NCBI RefSeq assembly: GCF_900635455.1 | Contig: NZ_LR134116.1 | Coordinates: 1,488,001-1,552,000 of the forward strand | Direction of reading: 5' to 3' | Source of the DNA: Yersinia intermedia | GTDB lineage: Bacteria; Pseudomonadota; Gammaproteobacteria; Enterobacterales; Enterobacteriaceae | Length of the DNA: 64,000 bases | Shown here: positions 19,499 through 30,000 of the stretch, in pieces | Layout: each line of letters starts with the position of its first letter | How positions within the stretch are numbered: position 1 is the stretch's first letter | Notes under the pieces: model-generated | The model's database searches: none | What the model saw: only the letters and a program-made list of their open reading frames with translations | What the model was told of the DNA's origin: nothing | Program-made: the position numbers and the translations under genes

Positions 19499-20230
19499 GT
19501 GGCAAGTAAGTTCCAGAACCGTTTAGTCGGGACCATAATTCTGGTGGCGTTAGGCGTGATTGTACTGCCGGGGCTACTGGATGGTAAAAAGAAGCATTAT
19601 GAGGATGAGTTTGCGGCTATCCCATTAGTGCCAAAACCAGGCGATAGTCAGGAGATCGATGCGGTTGCTCCGGTCAGTCAACCTCTGCCTATCGCTCCAC
19701 CAGAAGGTGCGGCGCAAGCCGTGGATGTCCCTAAAGATGATTCCGCCTCTCAGGCTGCTAATGATGCCGGTAACCTTTCGTCTGAACCGACTATCGTGGC
19801 ACCGCCAGTGATACCAAGTAAGCCGGTTGAGGTGAAACCTGTTGAGAAGAAACCGGTTGAGGTCAAACCGGTACCGGTAGAGAAGAAACCGCAGGAAGTG
19901 AAACCTAAACCTGAGGTTCAAGCTGAGGTTAAGCCGGACGTTCAGCCACAAGTCAAACCGACCACAGAAGAAAAAGCACCGGTAGGGCAGGCTTATGTCG
20001 TCCAACTGGGCGCGTTGAAAAACGCCGCTAAAGTGAATGAAATCGTGGCGACGCTGCGCTTGTCAGGTCATCGGGCGTTTACGGTGCCTGCAACGCCAGT
20101 TCAGGGCCAGATAACCCGCGTGTATGTCGGGCCAGATGCGTCAAAACAAAAATTGCAATCTGCGCTGCCGGAGCTTAATTCATTAAGTGGTCTGAATGGG
20201 CAAGTTAAGCCCTACGGCACGGCGCGTTAA
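19499..20230 (+). CDS. dedD: Cell division protein DedD (SPOR domain)
   Basis: A 243-residue septal-ring protein: short cytoplasmic tail, one membrane segment (about 9-27, LVGTIILVALGVIVLPG), a Lys/Pro/Val-rich linker made of imperfect KPVEVKPVEKKP-like repeats, and a C-terminal SPOR domain (YVVQLGALKNAAKVNEIVATL) that binds denuded peptidoglycan glycans. The start is the GTG at 19499 (MASKFQNRL as in E. coli) behind GGGGAG at 19488-19493; an upstream TTG at 19481 is not needed. Confidence 0.9.
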   Translation: MASKFQNRLVGTIILVALGVIVLPGLLDGKKKHYEDEFAAIPLVPKPGDSQEIDAVAPVSQPLPIAPPEGAAQAVDVPKDDSASQAANDAGNLSSEPTIVAPPVIPSKPVEVKPVEKKPVEVKPVPVEKKPQEVKPKPEVQAEVKPDVQPQVKPTTEEKAPVGQAYVVQLGALKNAAKVNEIVATLRLSGHRAFTVPATPVQGQITRVYVGPDASKQKLQSALPELNSLSGLNGQVKPYGTAR

Positions 20231-20284
20231 GGTTTATGCCGAGCGTTAAGATATCAGTGTGTATGGGGTTTTTGAGCTAAGTTT

Positions 20285-20320
20285 GTGCGGCGATTGTTGT
20301 TTTTAAAATCGCCGCACTTT
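20285..20320 (+). terminator. Terminator after dedD
   Basis: GTGCGGCGAT (20285-20294) and ATCGCCGCAC (20308-20317) form a 10-bp stem followed by TTTAATTT. Confidence 0.7.
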
Positions 20321-20346
20321 AATTTGTCGTGGGTAAGAATTCCCCT

Positions 20347-20362
20347 ACGCAAACGTTTTCTT
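20347..20362 (+). promoter_or_regulatory. PurR operator upstream of cvpA-purF
   Basis: The 16-mer ACGCAAACGTTTTCTT matches the PurR consensus (ACGCAAACGTTTGCGT) and sits where the known E. coli purF operator lies. It predicts repression of cvpA-purF when hypoxanthine or guanine is plentiful. Confidence 0.88.
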
Positions 20363-20420
20363 TTTCTGTTAGAATTCGCCGCGAACAGGATGCAGCGGCG
20401 ATTTCGTCATTGGAATAGCC

Positions 20421-20930
20421 ATGGTCTGGATTGATTACGTCATTATAGGGATTATCGGATTTTCTGCGTTAGTCAGCTTAATCCGGGGTTTTGTCCGTGA
20501 AGCATTGTCACTTGTAACATGGGGGTGTGCGTTTTTTGTTGCCAGCCATTTTTACACTTACCTTGCTGTCTACTTCACGCGTTTTGAAGATGAAGTAGTT
20601 CGCAACGGAATTGCCATCGGCATTTTGTTCATCGCGACATTGATCGTCGGGGCTATTGTTAACTATGTGATTAGTTCGTTGGTTGAACGTACTGGGTTAT
20701 CAGGAACTGACCGGGTGCTGGGTGTCTGTTTTGGCGCGCTGCGAGGTGTTCTGATAGTCTCTGCCATGTTGTTCTTTCTGGATACGTTTACTGGCTTTTC
20801 ACAGAGTGTTGACTGGAAACAGTCACAATTGATCCCGCAGTTCAGTTATATAATCAGGTGGTTCTTTGACTACCTGCAGAGCACGTCGAGTTTCTTACCG
20901 AATCAATTACCGATTCGGAGCGGCTTATGA
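20421..20930 (+). CDS. cvpA: CvpA family inner-membrane protein
   Basis: A 169-residue protein with four predicted membrane segments (WIDYVIIGIIGFSALVSLIRGFVREALSL-type N-terminus; RVLGVCFGALRGVLIVSA near the middle). E. coli CvpA is needed for colicin V production and affects envelope stress tolerance; the molecular function is unsettled. It is the first gene after the PurR operator and ends 12 bp before purF, so it is part of the purine regulon. Confidence 0.9.
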   Translation: MVWIDYVIIGIIGFSALVSLIRGFVREALSLVTWGCAFFVASHFYTYLAVYFTRFEDEVVRNGIAIGILFIATLIVGAIVNYVISSLVERTGLSGTDRVLGVCFGALRGVLIVSAMLFFLDTFTGFSQSVDWKQSQLIPQFSYIIRWFFDYLQSTSSFLPNQLPIRSGL

Positions 20931-20942
20931 GGAAAAGACAAC

Positions 20943-22460
20943 ATGTGCGGTATTGTCGGTATCGCCGGTTTTGCACCGGTAAACCAGTCGATTTATGATG
21001 CGCTGACGGTGCTTCAGCACCGAGGCCAGGATGCTGCGGGCATCGTTACCATTGATGCCCATAATGGGTTCCGGCTGCGTAAAGCAAACGGCTTGGTGAA
21101 GGATGTATTTGAAACCCGGCATATGCTGCGCTTACAGGGGAATATGGGTATTGGCCATGTTCGTTACCCGACGGCTGGCAGTTCTAGTGCTTCCGAGGCT
21201 CAGCCTTTCTACGTTAACTCACCGTTTGGCATCACTCTGGCTCATAACGGTAATCTGACTAACGCTCACCAACTGAGAAAGGAATTATTCGAAGTTTCTC
21301 GCCGTCATGTGAACACCACTTCTGACTCAGAAATTCTGCTGAATATTTTTGCCAGTGAATTAGACCGTTTTCAACATTATCCGTTGGAGTCAGACAATAT
21401 TTTTGCCGCTGTTGCTGCAACGCATCAGTTGATCCGTGGGGCATATGCTTGCGTCGCGATGATTATCGGCCATGGTATGGTTGCGTTCCGTGACCCTAAC
21501 GGCATTCGTCCGTTGGTTATGGGTAAGCGCGCTTTGGCTGACGGCCGCAATGAATATATGGTCGCTTCTGAAAGTGTGGCACTGGATACTCTTGGTTTTG
21601 AATTCCTGCGTGATGTTGCACCAGGCGAGGCCGTGTATATCACGGAAAAAGGCCAGTTGTTCACCCGCCAGTGTGCTGAAAATCCGAAATATAATCCGTG
21701 CTTGTTTGAGTATGTTTATTTTGCTCGCCCAGACTCCTTTATGGATAAAATTTCTGTTTACAGTGCGCGCGTGCGCATGGGGCAGAAGTTGGGTGCCAAA
21801 ATTGCCAAACAGTGGGAAGACCTGGATATTGACGTTGTCATTCCTATCCCGGAAACCTCTTGCGATATCGCGCTGGAAATCGCCCGTATTCTGGATAAAC
21901 CGTACCGTCAGGGGTTTGTGAAAAACCGTTATGTTGGCCGTACCTTTATCATGCCTGGTCAACAGGAACGTCGTAAATCAGTGCGCCGTAAACTCAATGC
22001 CAACCGCGCAGAGTTCCGTGATAAGAACGTCTTATTAGTAGATGACTCTATCGTGCGTGGCACAACGTCGGAACAAATTGTCGAGATGGCGCGTGAGGCT
22101 GGGGCGAAGAAGGTCTATTTCGCCTCTGCTGCACCGGAAATTCGTTTCCCGAATGTGTATGGCATTGATATGCCAAGTGCGAACGAATTGATTGCCCATG
22201 GTCGTGAAGTGGATGAAATCCGCCAGTTGATTGGTGCCGATGCACTGATTTTCCAGGATCTTAGCGATCTTATCGAGGCAGTACGCGAAGATAACCCAGA
22301 CATCATCCAGTTTGAGTGCTCGGTCTTTAACGGCGTTTACGTGACTAAAGATGTCGATCAAAGCTATCTGGAATATCTTGAGTCGTTACGTAACGATGAT
22401 GCGCAGGCATTACGTAATCATAACGAAGCCGAGAATCTGGAGATGCATAACGAAGGGTAA
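20943..22460 (+). CDS. purF: Amidophosphoribosyltransferase
   Basis: A 505-residue enzyme for the first committed step of purine synthesis: PRPP plus glutamine to phosphoribosylamine. The N-terminal Ntn glutaminase domain begins MCGIVGI with the catalytic Cys2 after Met removal. The C-terminal phosphoribosyltransferase domain has the PRPP loop [14 protein letters not shown] (about 363-376). GAGG precedes the start. Conserved along its length with the E. coli protein. Confidence 0.96.
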   Translation: MCGIVGIAGFAPVNQSIYDALTVLQHRGQDAAGIVTIDAHNGFRLRKANGLVKDVFETRHMLRLQGNMGIGHVRYPTAGSSSASEAQPFYVNSPFGITLAHNGNLTNAHQLRKELFEVSRRHVNTTSDSEILLNIFASELDRFQHYPLESDNIFAAVAATHQLIRGAYACVAMIIGHGMVAFRDPNGIRPLVMGKRALADGRNEYMVASESVALDTLGFEFLRDVAPGEAVYITEKGQLFTRQCAENPKYNPCLFEYVYFARPDSFMDKISVYSARVRMGQKLGAKIAKQWEDLDIDVVIPIPETSCDIALEIARILDKPYRQGFVKNRYVGRTFIMPGQQERRKSVRRKLNANRAEFRDKNVLLVDDSIVRGTTSEQIVEMAREAGAKKVYFASAAPEIRFPNVYGIDMPSANELIAHGREVDEIRQLIGADALIFQDLSDLIEAVREDNPDIIQFECSVFNGVYVTKDVDQSYLEYLESLRNDDAQALRNHNEAENLEMHNEG

Positions 22461-22462
22461 TA

Positions 22463-22542
22463 CCTGTCATCTTTCACGTTGCAGATGTGTTGGCCTCGGC
22501 CAATTCACGCTGCATCTTGAAATTTATTCGGTATATTCAGTA
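22463..22542. repeat. Short ERIC-like palindrome after purF
   Basis: Arms TTGCAGATGTGTTGGC and GCCAATTCACGCTGCA fold back on each other, flanked by ATACC/GGTAT. It looks like an internally shortened member of the same repeat class seen elsewhere in the window. Confidence 0.5.
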
Positions 22543-22560
22543 ATCGGCAGCGTATGAATC

Positions 22561-22601
22561 AAAAAGGTGCAACCAGCGTTCCGGCGCGGTGCACCTTTTT
22601 T
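22561..22601 (+). terminator. Terminator of cvpA-purF
   Basis: AAAAAGGTGCA and TGCACCTTTTTT are complementary around a GC-rich loop; a T-run closes the structure. Confidence 0.88.
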
Positions 22602-22744
22602 GTTATCTACCCGAGGGCCTTGAGAATTGTGGCAAAACGGGGCCAATAACTTGCTAATCCGCACTTGATACGGCAAAGTCTGGCGATATTTCTTTATGTT
22701 ATGCTCATTCTATAAGGCATAACGTCAGCGCGAGGCGGTACCCC

Positions 22745-23317
22745 ATGAAACGACTTATTATCGGCATTAGCGGTGCCAGCGGTGCCATTTATGGTGTACG
22801 GCTATTACAGGTGCTACAACATGTCGAGGGCGTGGAAACCCATCTTATTCTCAGTAATGCGGCGCGCCAAACGCTGGCGTTGGAAACTGAGCTCAGCGTG
22901 AAGGATGTGCAGGCACTGGCCGATGTTGTACATGACTCACGTGACATTGCTGCTTGTATCTCATCTGGGTCATTCAAAACCTGTGGCATGGTCATTTTGC
23001 CTTGTTCAATCAAAACGTTATCTGGCATTGTCCATAGCTATACCGACGGTTTGCTGACCCGCGCTGCTGATGTGATCTTAAAAGAGCGCCGCCCCTTGGT
23101 GTTGGGTGTGCGCGAAACCCCGTTGCATTTAGGGCATTTACGCCTGATGGTACAAGCCGCTGAGCTGGGCGCGATCATTATGCCGCCGATGCCTGCGTTT
23201 TATCATCGACCACAAACCATTCAAGATATTATTGATCAGACCGTTAATCGGGTTATCGATCAATTTGATATCGAACTACCTGAAGACCTGTTTACGCGTT
23301 GGCAAGGTAGTAATTAA
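22745..23317 (+). CDS. ubiX: Flavin prenyltransferase UbiX
   Basis: A 190-residue Rossmann-like flavoprotein that prenylates FMN to make the cofactor of the UbiD decarboxylase in ubiquinone synthesis. The N-terminal GISGASGAIYGVRLL loop, SGSFKTCGMVILPCS and the C-terminal PAFYHRPQTIQD segment are characteristic. It stands between purF and the histidine permease genes, as in E. coli. Confidence 0.93.
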   Translation: MKRLIIGISGASGAIYGVRLLQVLQHVEGVETHLILSNAARQTLALETELSVKDVQALADVVHDSRDIAACISSGSFKTCGMVILPCSIKTLSGIVHSYTDGLLTRAADVILKERRPLVLGVRETPLHLGHLRLMVQAAELGAIIMPPMPAFYHRPQTIQDIIDQTVNRVIDQFDIELPEDLFTRWQGSN

Positions 23318-23515
23318 CATTTTTCCCTTAATTGATACATTTGTGCAACATCGCACTGAAATGGGGCGGATAATGCACCACAATGATCCTGTTTGAGAAG
23401 GTGTGTCAGGGGATGCGTTCCGTATTCGATTTTTGCGTACAACTTGATGCTGGTATTTAGCGGTGATCGTGCTAATTAAGCAGTAGTGAAATTAGCTTTA
23501 TCGCCAGATGATTAC

Positions 23516-23531
23516 TGGCACGATTACTGCA
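23516..23531 (+). promoter_or_regulatory. Sigma-54-type promoter upstream of hisJ
   Basis: TGGCACGATTACTGCA has GG and GC exactly ten bases apart, the -24/-12 pattern of RpoN promoters, about 80-95 bp before the hisJ start. In Salmonella argT is transcribed from an NtrC/RpoN promoter. A clear NtrC site was not found. Confidence 0.65.
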
Positions 23532-23609
23532 AATTGGTTTATGAACGCTCTGGGTTGTACGGAAAACTAACGCACTTTATGGCATCGAAAATCAATTTGA
23601 GGGTTATGT

Positions 23610-24392
23610 ATGAATAAGAAGATCTTGGTTCTTCCGCTAGTATTAGCATTGGCTGCTGCCAGCAGTGCTTTTGCTGCCATTCCTAAAGATGTCAAAATTG
23701 GTACTGATCCAACTTATGCTCCTTTTGAGTCCAAAAATGCCAGTGGTGAATTGGTAGGTTTTGATATCGATATAGCAAAAGAGTTATGTAAACGTATCGA
23801 TACCAAATGTACTTTTGTTGAAAGTGACTTCGATGCATTAATCCCATCGCTCAAAGCTAAAAAAATCGATGCCATTATCTCCTCACTCTCCATTACTGAA
23901 AAACGCCAAAAAGAGATTGCTTTCACCGACAAGCTCTACGCGGCCAATGCCCGTTTAATTGCCACCAAAGGCAGTAAAATCGAGCCTACATTAGTGGCCT
24001 TGAAAGGCAAACGTGTTGGGGTGTTGCAAGGCTCTACTCAGGAAGCATTTGCCAATGCTGAGTGGCAGCCAAAAGGTATTGATGTAGTTGCTTATCAAAA
24101 TCAGGATCTGATTTATGCTGACTTGGCCTCGGGGCGCATTGATGCGGCTTTCCAGGATGAAGTTGCAGGCAGTGAAGGTTTCCTGAAACAAGAGGCGGGT
24201 AAAGGTTATGCTTTCGCCGGTCCATCAGTAAAAAATGATCAATTCTTTGGCGTAGGTACCGGTATGGGCTTGCGTAAAGATGATGCAGAACTGAAAGCGG
24301 CGCTGGATAAAGCCTTTGCAGAAATGCGCAAAGATGGCACTTACGACAAGCTGGCGAAGAAATATTTCGATTTTGATGTTTACGGCGGTTAA
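23610..24392 (+). CDS. hisJ: Periplasmic histidine/lysine/arginine/ornithine-binding protein
   Basis: A 260-residue class II solute-binding protein with a signal peptide ending AFA and mature start near [18 protein letters not shown]. It delivers basic amino acids to HisQMP. E. coli and Salmonella have two such genes here (argT and hisJ); this window has one. The N- and C-termini follow HisJ ([22 protein letters not shown]), while the pocket region SDFDALIPS carries Phe where ArgT does and HisJ has Leu, so mixed specificity is plausible. A sigma-54-type element lies upstream. Confidence 0.9.
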   Translation: MNKKILVLPLVLALAAASSAFAAIPKDVKIGTDPTYAPFESKNASGELVGFDIDIAKELCKRIDTKCTFVESDFDALIPSLKAKKIDAIISSLSITEKRQKEIAFTDKLYAANARLIATKGSKIEPTLVALKGKRVGVLQGSTQEAFANAEWQPKGIDVVAYQNQDLIYADLASGRIDAAFQDEVAGSEGFLKQEAGKGYAFAGPSVKNDQFFGVGTGMGLRKDDAELKAALDKAFAEMRKDGTYDKLAKKYFDFDVYGG

Positions 24393-24408
24393 TCACCTTT
24401 GCCGTTAA

Positions 24409-24434
24409 GGCCCCAGCCAAAAATGGTTGGGGCC
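24409..24434 (+). terminator. Hairpin between hisJ and hisQ
   Basis: GGCCCCAGCCA (24409-24419) pairs with TGGTTGGGGCC (24424-24434) with one G-U pair and no long T-run. It probably acts as a partial terminator or 3' stabiliser, so that more binding protein than permease is made. Confidence 0.65.
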
Positions 24435-24497
24435 TCTACATGCAATTAAACATAGCAATTAACCAGACTCCTTACTCAGTAAAACAGGATAACCCAG

Positions 24498-25184
24498 ATG
24501 CTGGATGGATATTCGAAACTGATATTTGAAGGTGCGCTGGTGACGCTGGAGTTGGCACTGTGTTCAGTGCTGCTGTCAGTGATTATCGGCTTGATTGGTG
24601 CCGGTGGAAAGTTATCATCGAATCGGCTGTTATCTGGCTTTTTTGAATGTTACACCACACTAATCCGTGGTGTACCCGATTTAGTCTTAATGCTGCTTAT
24701 CTTCTACGGTTTGCAGATAACCCTAAATAGCATTACTGAATCAATTGGTTTTGAGCAAATCAATATTGATCCTCTCTCCGCTGGGATAATTACCCTTGGC
24801 TTTATCTATGGTGCTTACTTCACTGAAACCTTCCGGGGTGCCTATATGGCGGTACCCAGCGGCCAGATTGAGGCGGCGACGGCATTTGGTTTCACCCCTA
24901 GCCAAATTTTCCGCAGAATCATGTTTCCTGCCATGATGCGCTATGCACTGCCCGGTATCGGCAATAACTGGCAAGTCATTCTAAAGGCAACGGCATTGGT
25001 CTCTATTTTGGGGTTAAATGATGTGGTTAAGGCCACACAGTTGGCAGGCAAGGGGACTTATCAGCCATTTTTCTTCGCTTTAGTGGCCGGCGTGGTCTAT
25101 CTGGTCTTCACCACGGTATCGAATGGCGTATTACTGTGGCTAGAACGGCGCTATTCCCATGGGGTGAAGAGGGCTGAGCTATGA
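24498..25184 (+). CDS. hisQ: Histidine/basic amino-acid ABC transporter permease HisQ
   Basis: A 228-residue inner-membrane permease subunit with five predicted helices. It has the polar amino-acid permease pattern (TLIRGVPDLVLMLLIFYG) and the EAA loop EAATAFGFTPSQIFRRIMFP that contacts the ATPase. It pairs with HisM; its stop overlaps the hisM start by four bases. Confidence 0.93.
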   Translation: MLDGYSKLIFEGALVTLELALCSVLLSVIIGLIGAGGKLSSNRLLSGFFECYTTLIRGVPDLVLMLLIFYGLQITLNSITESIGFEQINIDPLSAGIITLGFIYGAYFTETFRGAYMAVPSGQIEAATAFGFTPSQIFRRIMFPAMMRYALPGIGNNWQVILKATALVSILGLNDVVKATQLAGKGTYQPFFFALVAGVVYLVFTTVSNGVLLWLERRYSHGVKRAEL

Positions 25185-25897
25185 TAGAGATCCTGCAACA
25201 ATATTGGCAAGCACTGCTCTGGAGTGATGGTTATCGCTTCACCGGGATGGCTGTCACCTTATGGTTACTTATTTCCTCAGTCGTCATGGGCGGGTTGCTG
25301 GCAATTCCTTTGGCAGTAGCAAGGGTCGCCGAACGGCGTTGGATTCGCTTGCCGGTTTGGATTTTTACTTATATCTTCCGTGGTACGCCCTTATATGTAC
25401 AACTATTGGTATTCTATTCCGGCATGTACAGTTTGGAGATTGTCCGAGGCAATGATTTGCTGAATGCATTTTTCCGCAGCGGATTGAATTGCACTATTTT
25501 GGCGCTAACATTGAATACCTGTGCTTATACCACTGAGATTTTCGCTGGGGCCATTCGTTCGGTGCCACATGGTGAAATCGAAGCCGCCAGAGCCTATGGT
25601 TTTTCACGTTTTAAATTGTATCGCTGTATTATTTTACCTTCTGCGCTGCGTATTGCCTTACCGGCTTACAGTAATGAGGTAATCTTAATGCTGCACTCCA
25701 CCGCTCTGGCATTTACTGCCACGGTGCCAGATATACTGAAAATAGCGCGTGATATTAACGCTGCAACTTATCAGCCGTTTTATGCTTTTGGTATTGCTGC
25801 CGTACTTTATCTGATTATCTCCTTTACGCTAATTAGCCTGTTCCGCCAGGCAGAGAAACGTTGGCTGGCTCATATAAAACCTCAGGCATCGCATTAA
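25181..25897 (+). CDS. hisM: Histidine/basic amino-acid ABC transporter permease HisM
   Basis: A 238-residue permease partner of HisQ, with five predicted helices, [18 protein letters not shown] and the EAA loop [20 protein letters not shown]. It begins on the ATGA overlap with hisQ and is followed after 13 bp by hisP, so the three are one translational block. Confidence 0.93.
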   Translation: MIEILQQYWQALLWSDGYRFTGMAVTLWLLISSVVMGGLLAIPLAVARVAERRWIRLPVWIFTYIFRGTPLYVQLLVFYSGMYSLEIVRGNDLLNAFFRSGLNCTILALTLNTCAYTTEIFAGAIRSVPHGEIEAARAYGFSRFKLYRCIILPSALRIALPAYSNEVILMLHSTALAFTATVPDILKIARDINAATYQPFYAFGIAAVLYLIISFTLISLFRQAEKRWLAHIKPQASH

Positions 25898-25910
25898 GTA
25901 CGGAGATCTT

Positions 25911-26708
25911 ATGACTGACACATTAGAAACTAAAATAGCTGAAACCAAACTGTCTGTGACGGAATTGCATAAGCACTACGGTGAACATGAAGTCTTAAAA
26001 GGTGTTTCACTTTCGGCTAAAGCAGGGGATGTTATCTCCATTATTGGTTCCTCCGGCTCAGGGAAAAGTACCTTTTTACGCTGTATCAACTTTTTGGAAA
26101 AGCCCAGTGAAGGCTCGATTAGCGTTAATAATCGAGATATCCGCCTGGTACGGGATAAAGATGGGCAATTGAAAGTTTTTGATAAAAAAGAGCTGCAACT
26201 GTTGCGCACGCGCCTGACGATGGTATTCCAACATTTTAATTTGTGGAGCCATATGACGGTGCTGGAGAATGTAATGGAGGCACCGGTTCAAGTCTTGGGG
26301 TTAAGTAAATCAGTGGCCAAAGAGCGGGCTATCCGTTATCTGGATAAAGTTGGAATTGATGAGCGCGCACGGGCTAAATATCCGGTACATCTATCAGGAG
26401 GCCAGCAGCAGCGTGTTTCCATTGCCCGGGCACTGGCGATGGAACCCGATGTACTGCTATTTGATGAACCTACCTCTGCGCTGGACCCAGAACTGGTCGG
26501 TGAAGTATTGCGTATCATGCAAAAACTGGCCGAAGAGGGGAAAACCATGGTGGTGGTAACCCATGAAATGGAGTTCGCACGCCATGTTTCCAGCCATGTT
26601 ATTTTCCTGCACAAAGGGGTAATCGAAGAGGAAGGCCCGCCGGCTGAACTTTTTGGTAACCCAAAGAGTACCCGCTTGCAGCAGTTCCTTTCTGGTGCAC
26701 TGAAGTAA
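25911..26708 (+). CDS. hisP: Histidine/basic amino-acid ABC transporter ATPase HisP
   Basis: A 265-residue ATPase that drives HisQM. Walker A is GSSGSGKST (near 47-55), the signature is LSGGQQQR, Walker B is [14 protein letters not shown], and the switch His is in [12 protein letters not shown]. The N-terminus is a few residues longer than in Salmonella HisP. It is the last gene of the operon. Confidence 0.95.
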   Translation: MTDTLETKIAETKLSVTELHKHYGEHEVLKGVSLSAKAGDVISIIGSSGSGKSTFLRCINFLEKPSEGSISVNNRDIRLVRDKDGQLKVFDKKELQLLRTRLTMVFQHFNLWSHMTVLENVMEAPVQVLGLSKSVAKERAIRYLDKVGIDERARAKYPVHLSGGQQQRVSIARALAMEPDVLLFDEPTSALDPELVGEVLRIMQKLAEEGKTMVVVTHEMEFARHVSSHVIFLHKGVIEEEGPPAELFGNPKSTRLQQFLSGALK

Positions 26709-26721
26709 CCTGAGCACTAAG

Positions 26722-26757
26722 CCACTTATGGGAAATTTTTTTATCGACCATAAGTGG
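26722..26757 (+). terminator. Inverted repeat after hisP
   Basis: CCACTTATGG (26722-26731) and CCATAAGTGG (26748-26757) are perfect 10-bp arms around a T-rich loop. Likely the 3' end of the his transcript. Confidence 0.55.
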
Positions 26758-27061
26758 TTCCTATCTCACGACCTCTACTTATTTAGCCGATCACATCATA
26801 GGCTTGTTAATTAATAGATATCTTAAATATAAGATTAGATATTTATATTATTATATAAATAGATATAATAATAATTATGATTCTTTGAAATTATAGTATT
26901 CTTTTAAAGATATATTGAGATGTTATTTGATTTTTTAATATTGTTAATTAGTTAATAGATAGTATGTTCACTATTGGTCATCAAGATTAGTTGTTTGCAT
27001 AATGAATGCAGCTTGATGATGTCTTTTTTTCTTAAGTGAACATACAATTTAAGGTTTTTCA
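26758..27061. other. AT-rich gene-free stretch before the giant toxin-like gene
   Basis: No gene seen. Composition shifts sharply to A+T (runs such as attatataaatagatataataataattatg) compared with the his operon, and the shift continues into the next gene. The last 100 bp hold a nested palindrome, listed separately. AAGG at 27051-27054 is the ribosome-binding site of the next gene. Confidence 0.6.
26963..27044. repeat. Nested palindrome just upstream of the giant gene
   Basis: Outer arms TATGTTCACT (26963-26972) and AGTGAACATA (27035-27044) are perfect complements. Inside them TCATCAAG (26978-26985) pairs with CTTGATGA (27012-27019), and TGCAT with ATGCA (26996-27010). It could fold into one long 5'-leader hairpin, be a small mobile palindrome, or bind a regulator. 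Confidence 0.6.
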
Positions 27062-30000
27062 ATGCCAAATATAAAGTTAATTGCAAACGGTTTTTTTGAA
27101 TTCAGCCAAGGATATGATCTTCTTTTACCCGAAAGTAAAAAAATATTTGATATTGCATTTTCTGTTGTTACTCATGGGAATACTATTTCTGCAAAAGAAT
27201 TTAATAATGGCTTATGCCGGGCGTTATCTACAAAGTTTTTAATTGAGGACAGTAAATACGGCCCAGGTGGAGGTCAGGCGTATCTTTCTTGGTTAAAGAG
27301 AATTGTGCTTAATGATATAACTGACACAAGGATAACAGATCTAGATTCAAAATATTTAATAAATAACATAAGAACTCAATATTACAGGCAATTTGTTTCT
27401 GACGAGTTGAAATCACTCTTATGGGTCCAATACTGTGAAAGGAGATATCATAACGCAAAGTTTATCGGTGATATTATTCAAGATATCAAAGTAGCCTTAG
27501 TAAATGAAGATAACACACAACGTCATGTTAATTTAGAGCAGTTCATTAAATTGTTAAAAAGAAAATCCTCCAAAGGTACTATTAATAATGAAAGATTAAT
27601 AAATTCCCTCGGAAATACGATCAAAGATAAAAGTGGTGCGTTTAAACGTGTTTTGGCCGATTTACGTAAAACAGGTAAAGGTAGTGAATATATAATTGAT
27701 GGTCTGGTAAATAATTTACTTTATGAGCAAAAAGTAAGAAATAATGATAATTTATCAATCAATGATTTTCTGAATATATTAACTGATACTACCATTAAAG
27801 AAAAAAATATCGCTGATAATGACTACACAAAAATTCTAATAGAAGGTGGTTTGTATGATGGGGAAGACTCGCTGAGTAAAACAAAAACAGAAGGTATGGT
27901 AAATAAATTAAACACAGAAAAAATAGAATTTAATAAATTAATGGAGATTCTAAAGCGGACTAAAGAAAATACATTTTTCAGTTTTGACTCACCTAACCAT
28001 GCTATGAGCATATCTATTTTTATGGAGAATGGGATATTTCTCTATAAGTTTTTCGATCCTATTATTGGAATATACACATTTGATAAGATAAATTTATTTG
28101 AAAACTTTCTTGACCAATATTTAAAAATTAATGGTGACATGTATCTATTTAATGAAAAGAGTAATTTAACAGAAGGAGGGAGTGACTTTAATATTGAATA
28201 TCAGAAATATCAATCTAATCCTAATCATATCAACCAGGACTCAATGTGGAAGATCTCCAGAGATGGAGAGAAGGAATATATATTAAGGTCTCTCAAAGAA
28301 AAGAATTATAAATTTAGTATAAATAAACATCATGATGCGCAAATAGTCGATTTCAACTTTGAGACAGGTGTTGATGGCAAAAGGGTTATGAAATCTATAA
28401 TCATGGAGCTAAATACTGGCGACAAACTATCCCGGATACTTATACAACCCGATTATTTTGATGGAATTCTGAAAGAAGGTGAAAAAAGGAATGTCCTTAA
28501 TTCTGATATAACCGATAAAGTATCTGCGTCAAAACAGCTAGCCGACTGGAATCGGGTAAAACCGGAGCTCATAAAAAGCCTGGATAATGATGATGGTGCG
28601 GGAACTCAGTACGACTATCAAATTATTTTCCAGTTGTCAGGTGAGCGTGAGATTATTGAAGGCGATGAAAGGCTTGCCAGCAAGCATCCGGATAAAACAG
28701 TAATCATTCAATATGACATTAATGCCGGGGAACATAAAATTGTCTACGGCGATTTAGAGAAATCACAAGGGGATAATGTTCGTTGGGTATTAAGCAGTCA
28801 TGGCAGTGATGTGGTAGATGGGACGAATACCACTCTGGCAGGTTATAAACCCAATGAGGTGATTTCGGGTCTACAAAGAATACAAGAAAAATTAAATTTA
28901 ACTAAACCTAAACATGTTGTTATTGCTGGCTGTAATTTAGGTAATGAACGTAGTATTAGCCATTTTGGTTTGGATTTTTCCAGGGGCTTATGGGCAACAG
29001 GTATTAATGCGTCGGTCAAGGCTTATAATCAGGATTTAACCGTTAATATTATTGGACAGAAAAATACAATAGATTCAGCAAACCAGCAACATAGTAAGAA
29101 TAAATATCATCGCATTAAATATAGCAAGGACGAACACGGAAATATTATTGTCAATGATGTCATAGCAACATCTCTATTGATAAATGATATAATAAATGAA
29201 AGAGTTTCAGTTGATGATGCGATCAACATTTACCCTGATATATTACAAAAAGACTTTTCTCAGGATGGCGTCATATCCCGTGAAATGATATTAGATGTGA
29301 TTGATAATGATGATAGCTATTTAAAATTTAATGAATTCCTTGATAAGAAGCTAGATAAAGATATTTCAGGTGATCAATCATTTGCTGATTGGTCAATCAG
29401 AAGGAGTAATAATAAAAGTGTACTGAGTTCATGGGGCTATGTTAATGCGGAAGAGATTTATGACAACAAATTAATTAAGCCTACTCCGCTAGACTACGAC
29501 TATCAAGTCATTATTCAATTAGCAGACGATGAAGTGATCGTTCGTTCAACTCAAGAACTTGCCAGCAAGCATCCAGATAAAACGCTAATCATTCAATATG
29601 ATATTACCAGTGGAGAGTCACGATTTGTATATGGAAATCCCAATGCATTAAGCGGTGATAAGATTAAATGGATATTAACTGGCCATGGGGATGACGATGA
29701 AAATACATTAGATGGTCACTCTGCTGATAAAGTTTATAGTGCACTACAAGATTTAGCCAAACAGAAGAAATTAACAATACCTGAACGGATGGTTATACTA
29801 TCATGTGAGTTGGGGAAAAACCCTGATACCGATGGAATTGTGCCTCACTTCGCTTTGAAATATGCAGAAATTGCACAAAAAAATGGAGAAAATTTATCAT
29901 TACGTGCCTACACACAAGAGGTTATTGTTGATGATGATGGGCATCGTAAAACAATTGTTTATGGTCAAAATGAAAGTGAAGGTCAGCTATATACCAAAGA

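Noticed and set aside
23371..23390. NtrC binding site (TGCACCACAATGATCC) upstream of the sigma-54 element
   Set aside because: Only one half matches the consensus; the other half is poor, so I did not list it as a site.
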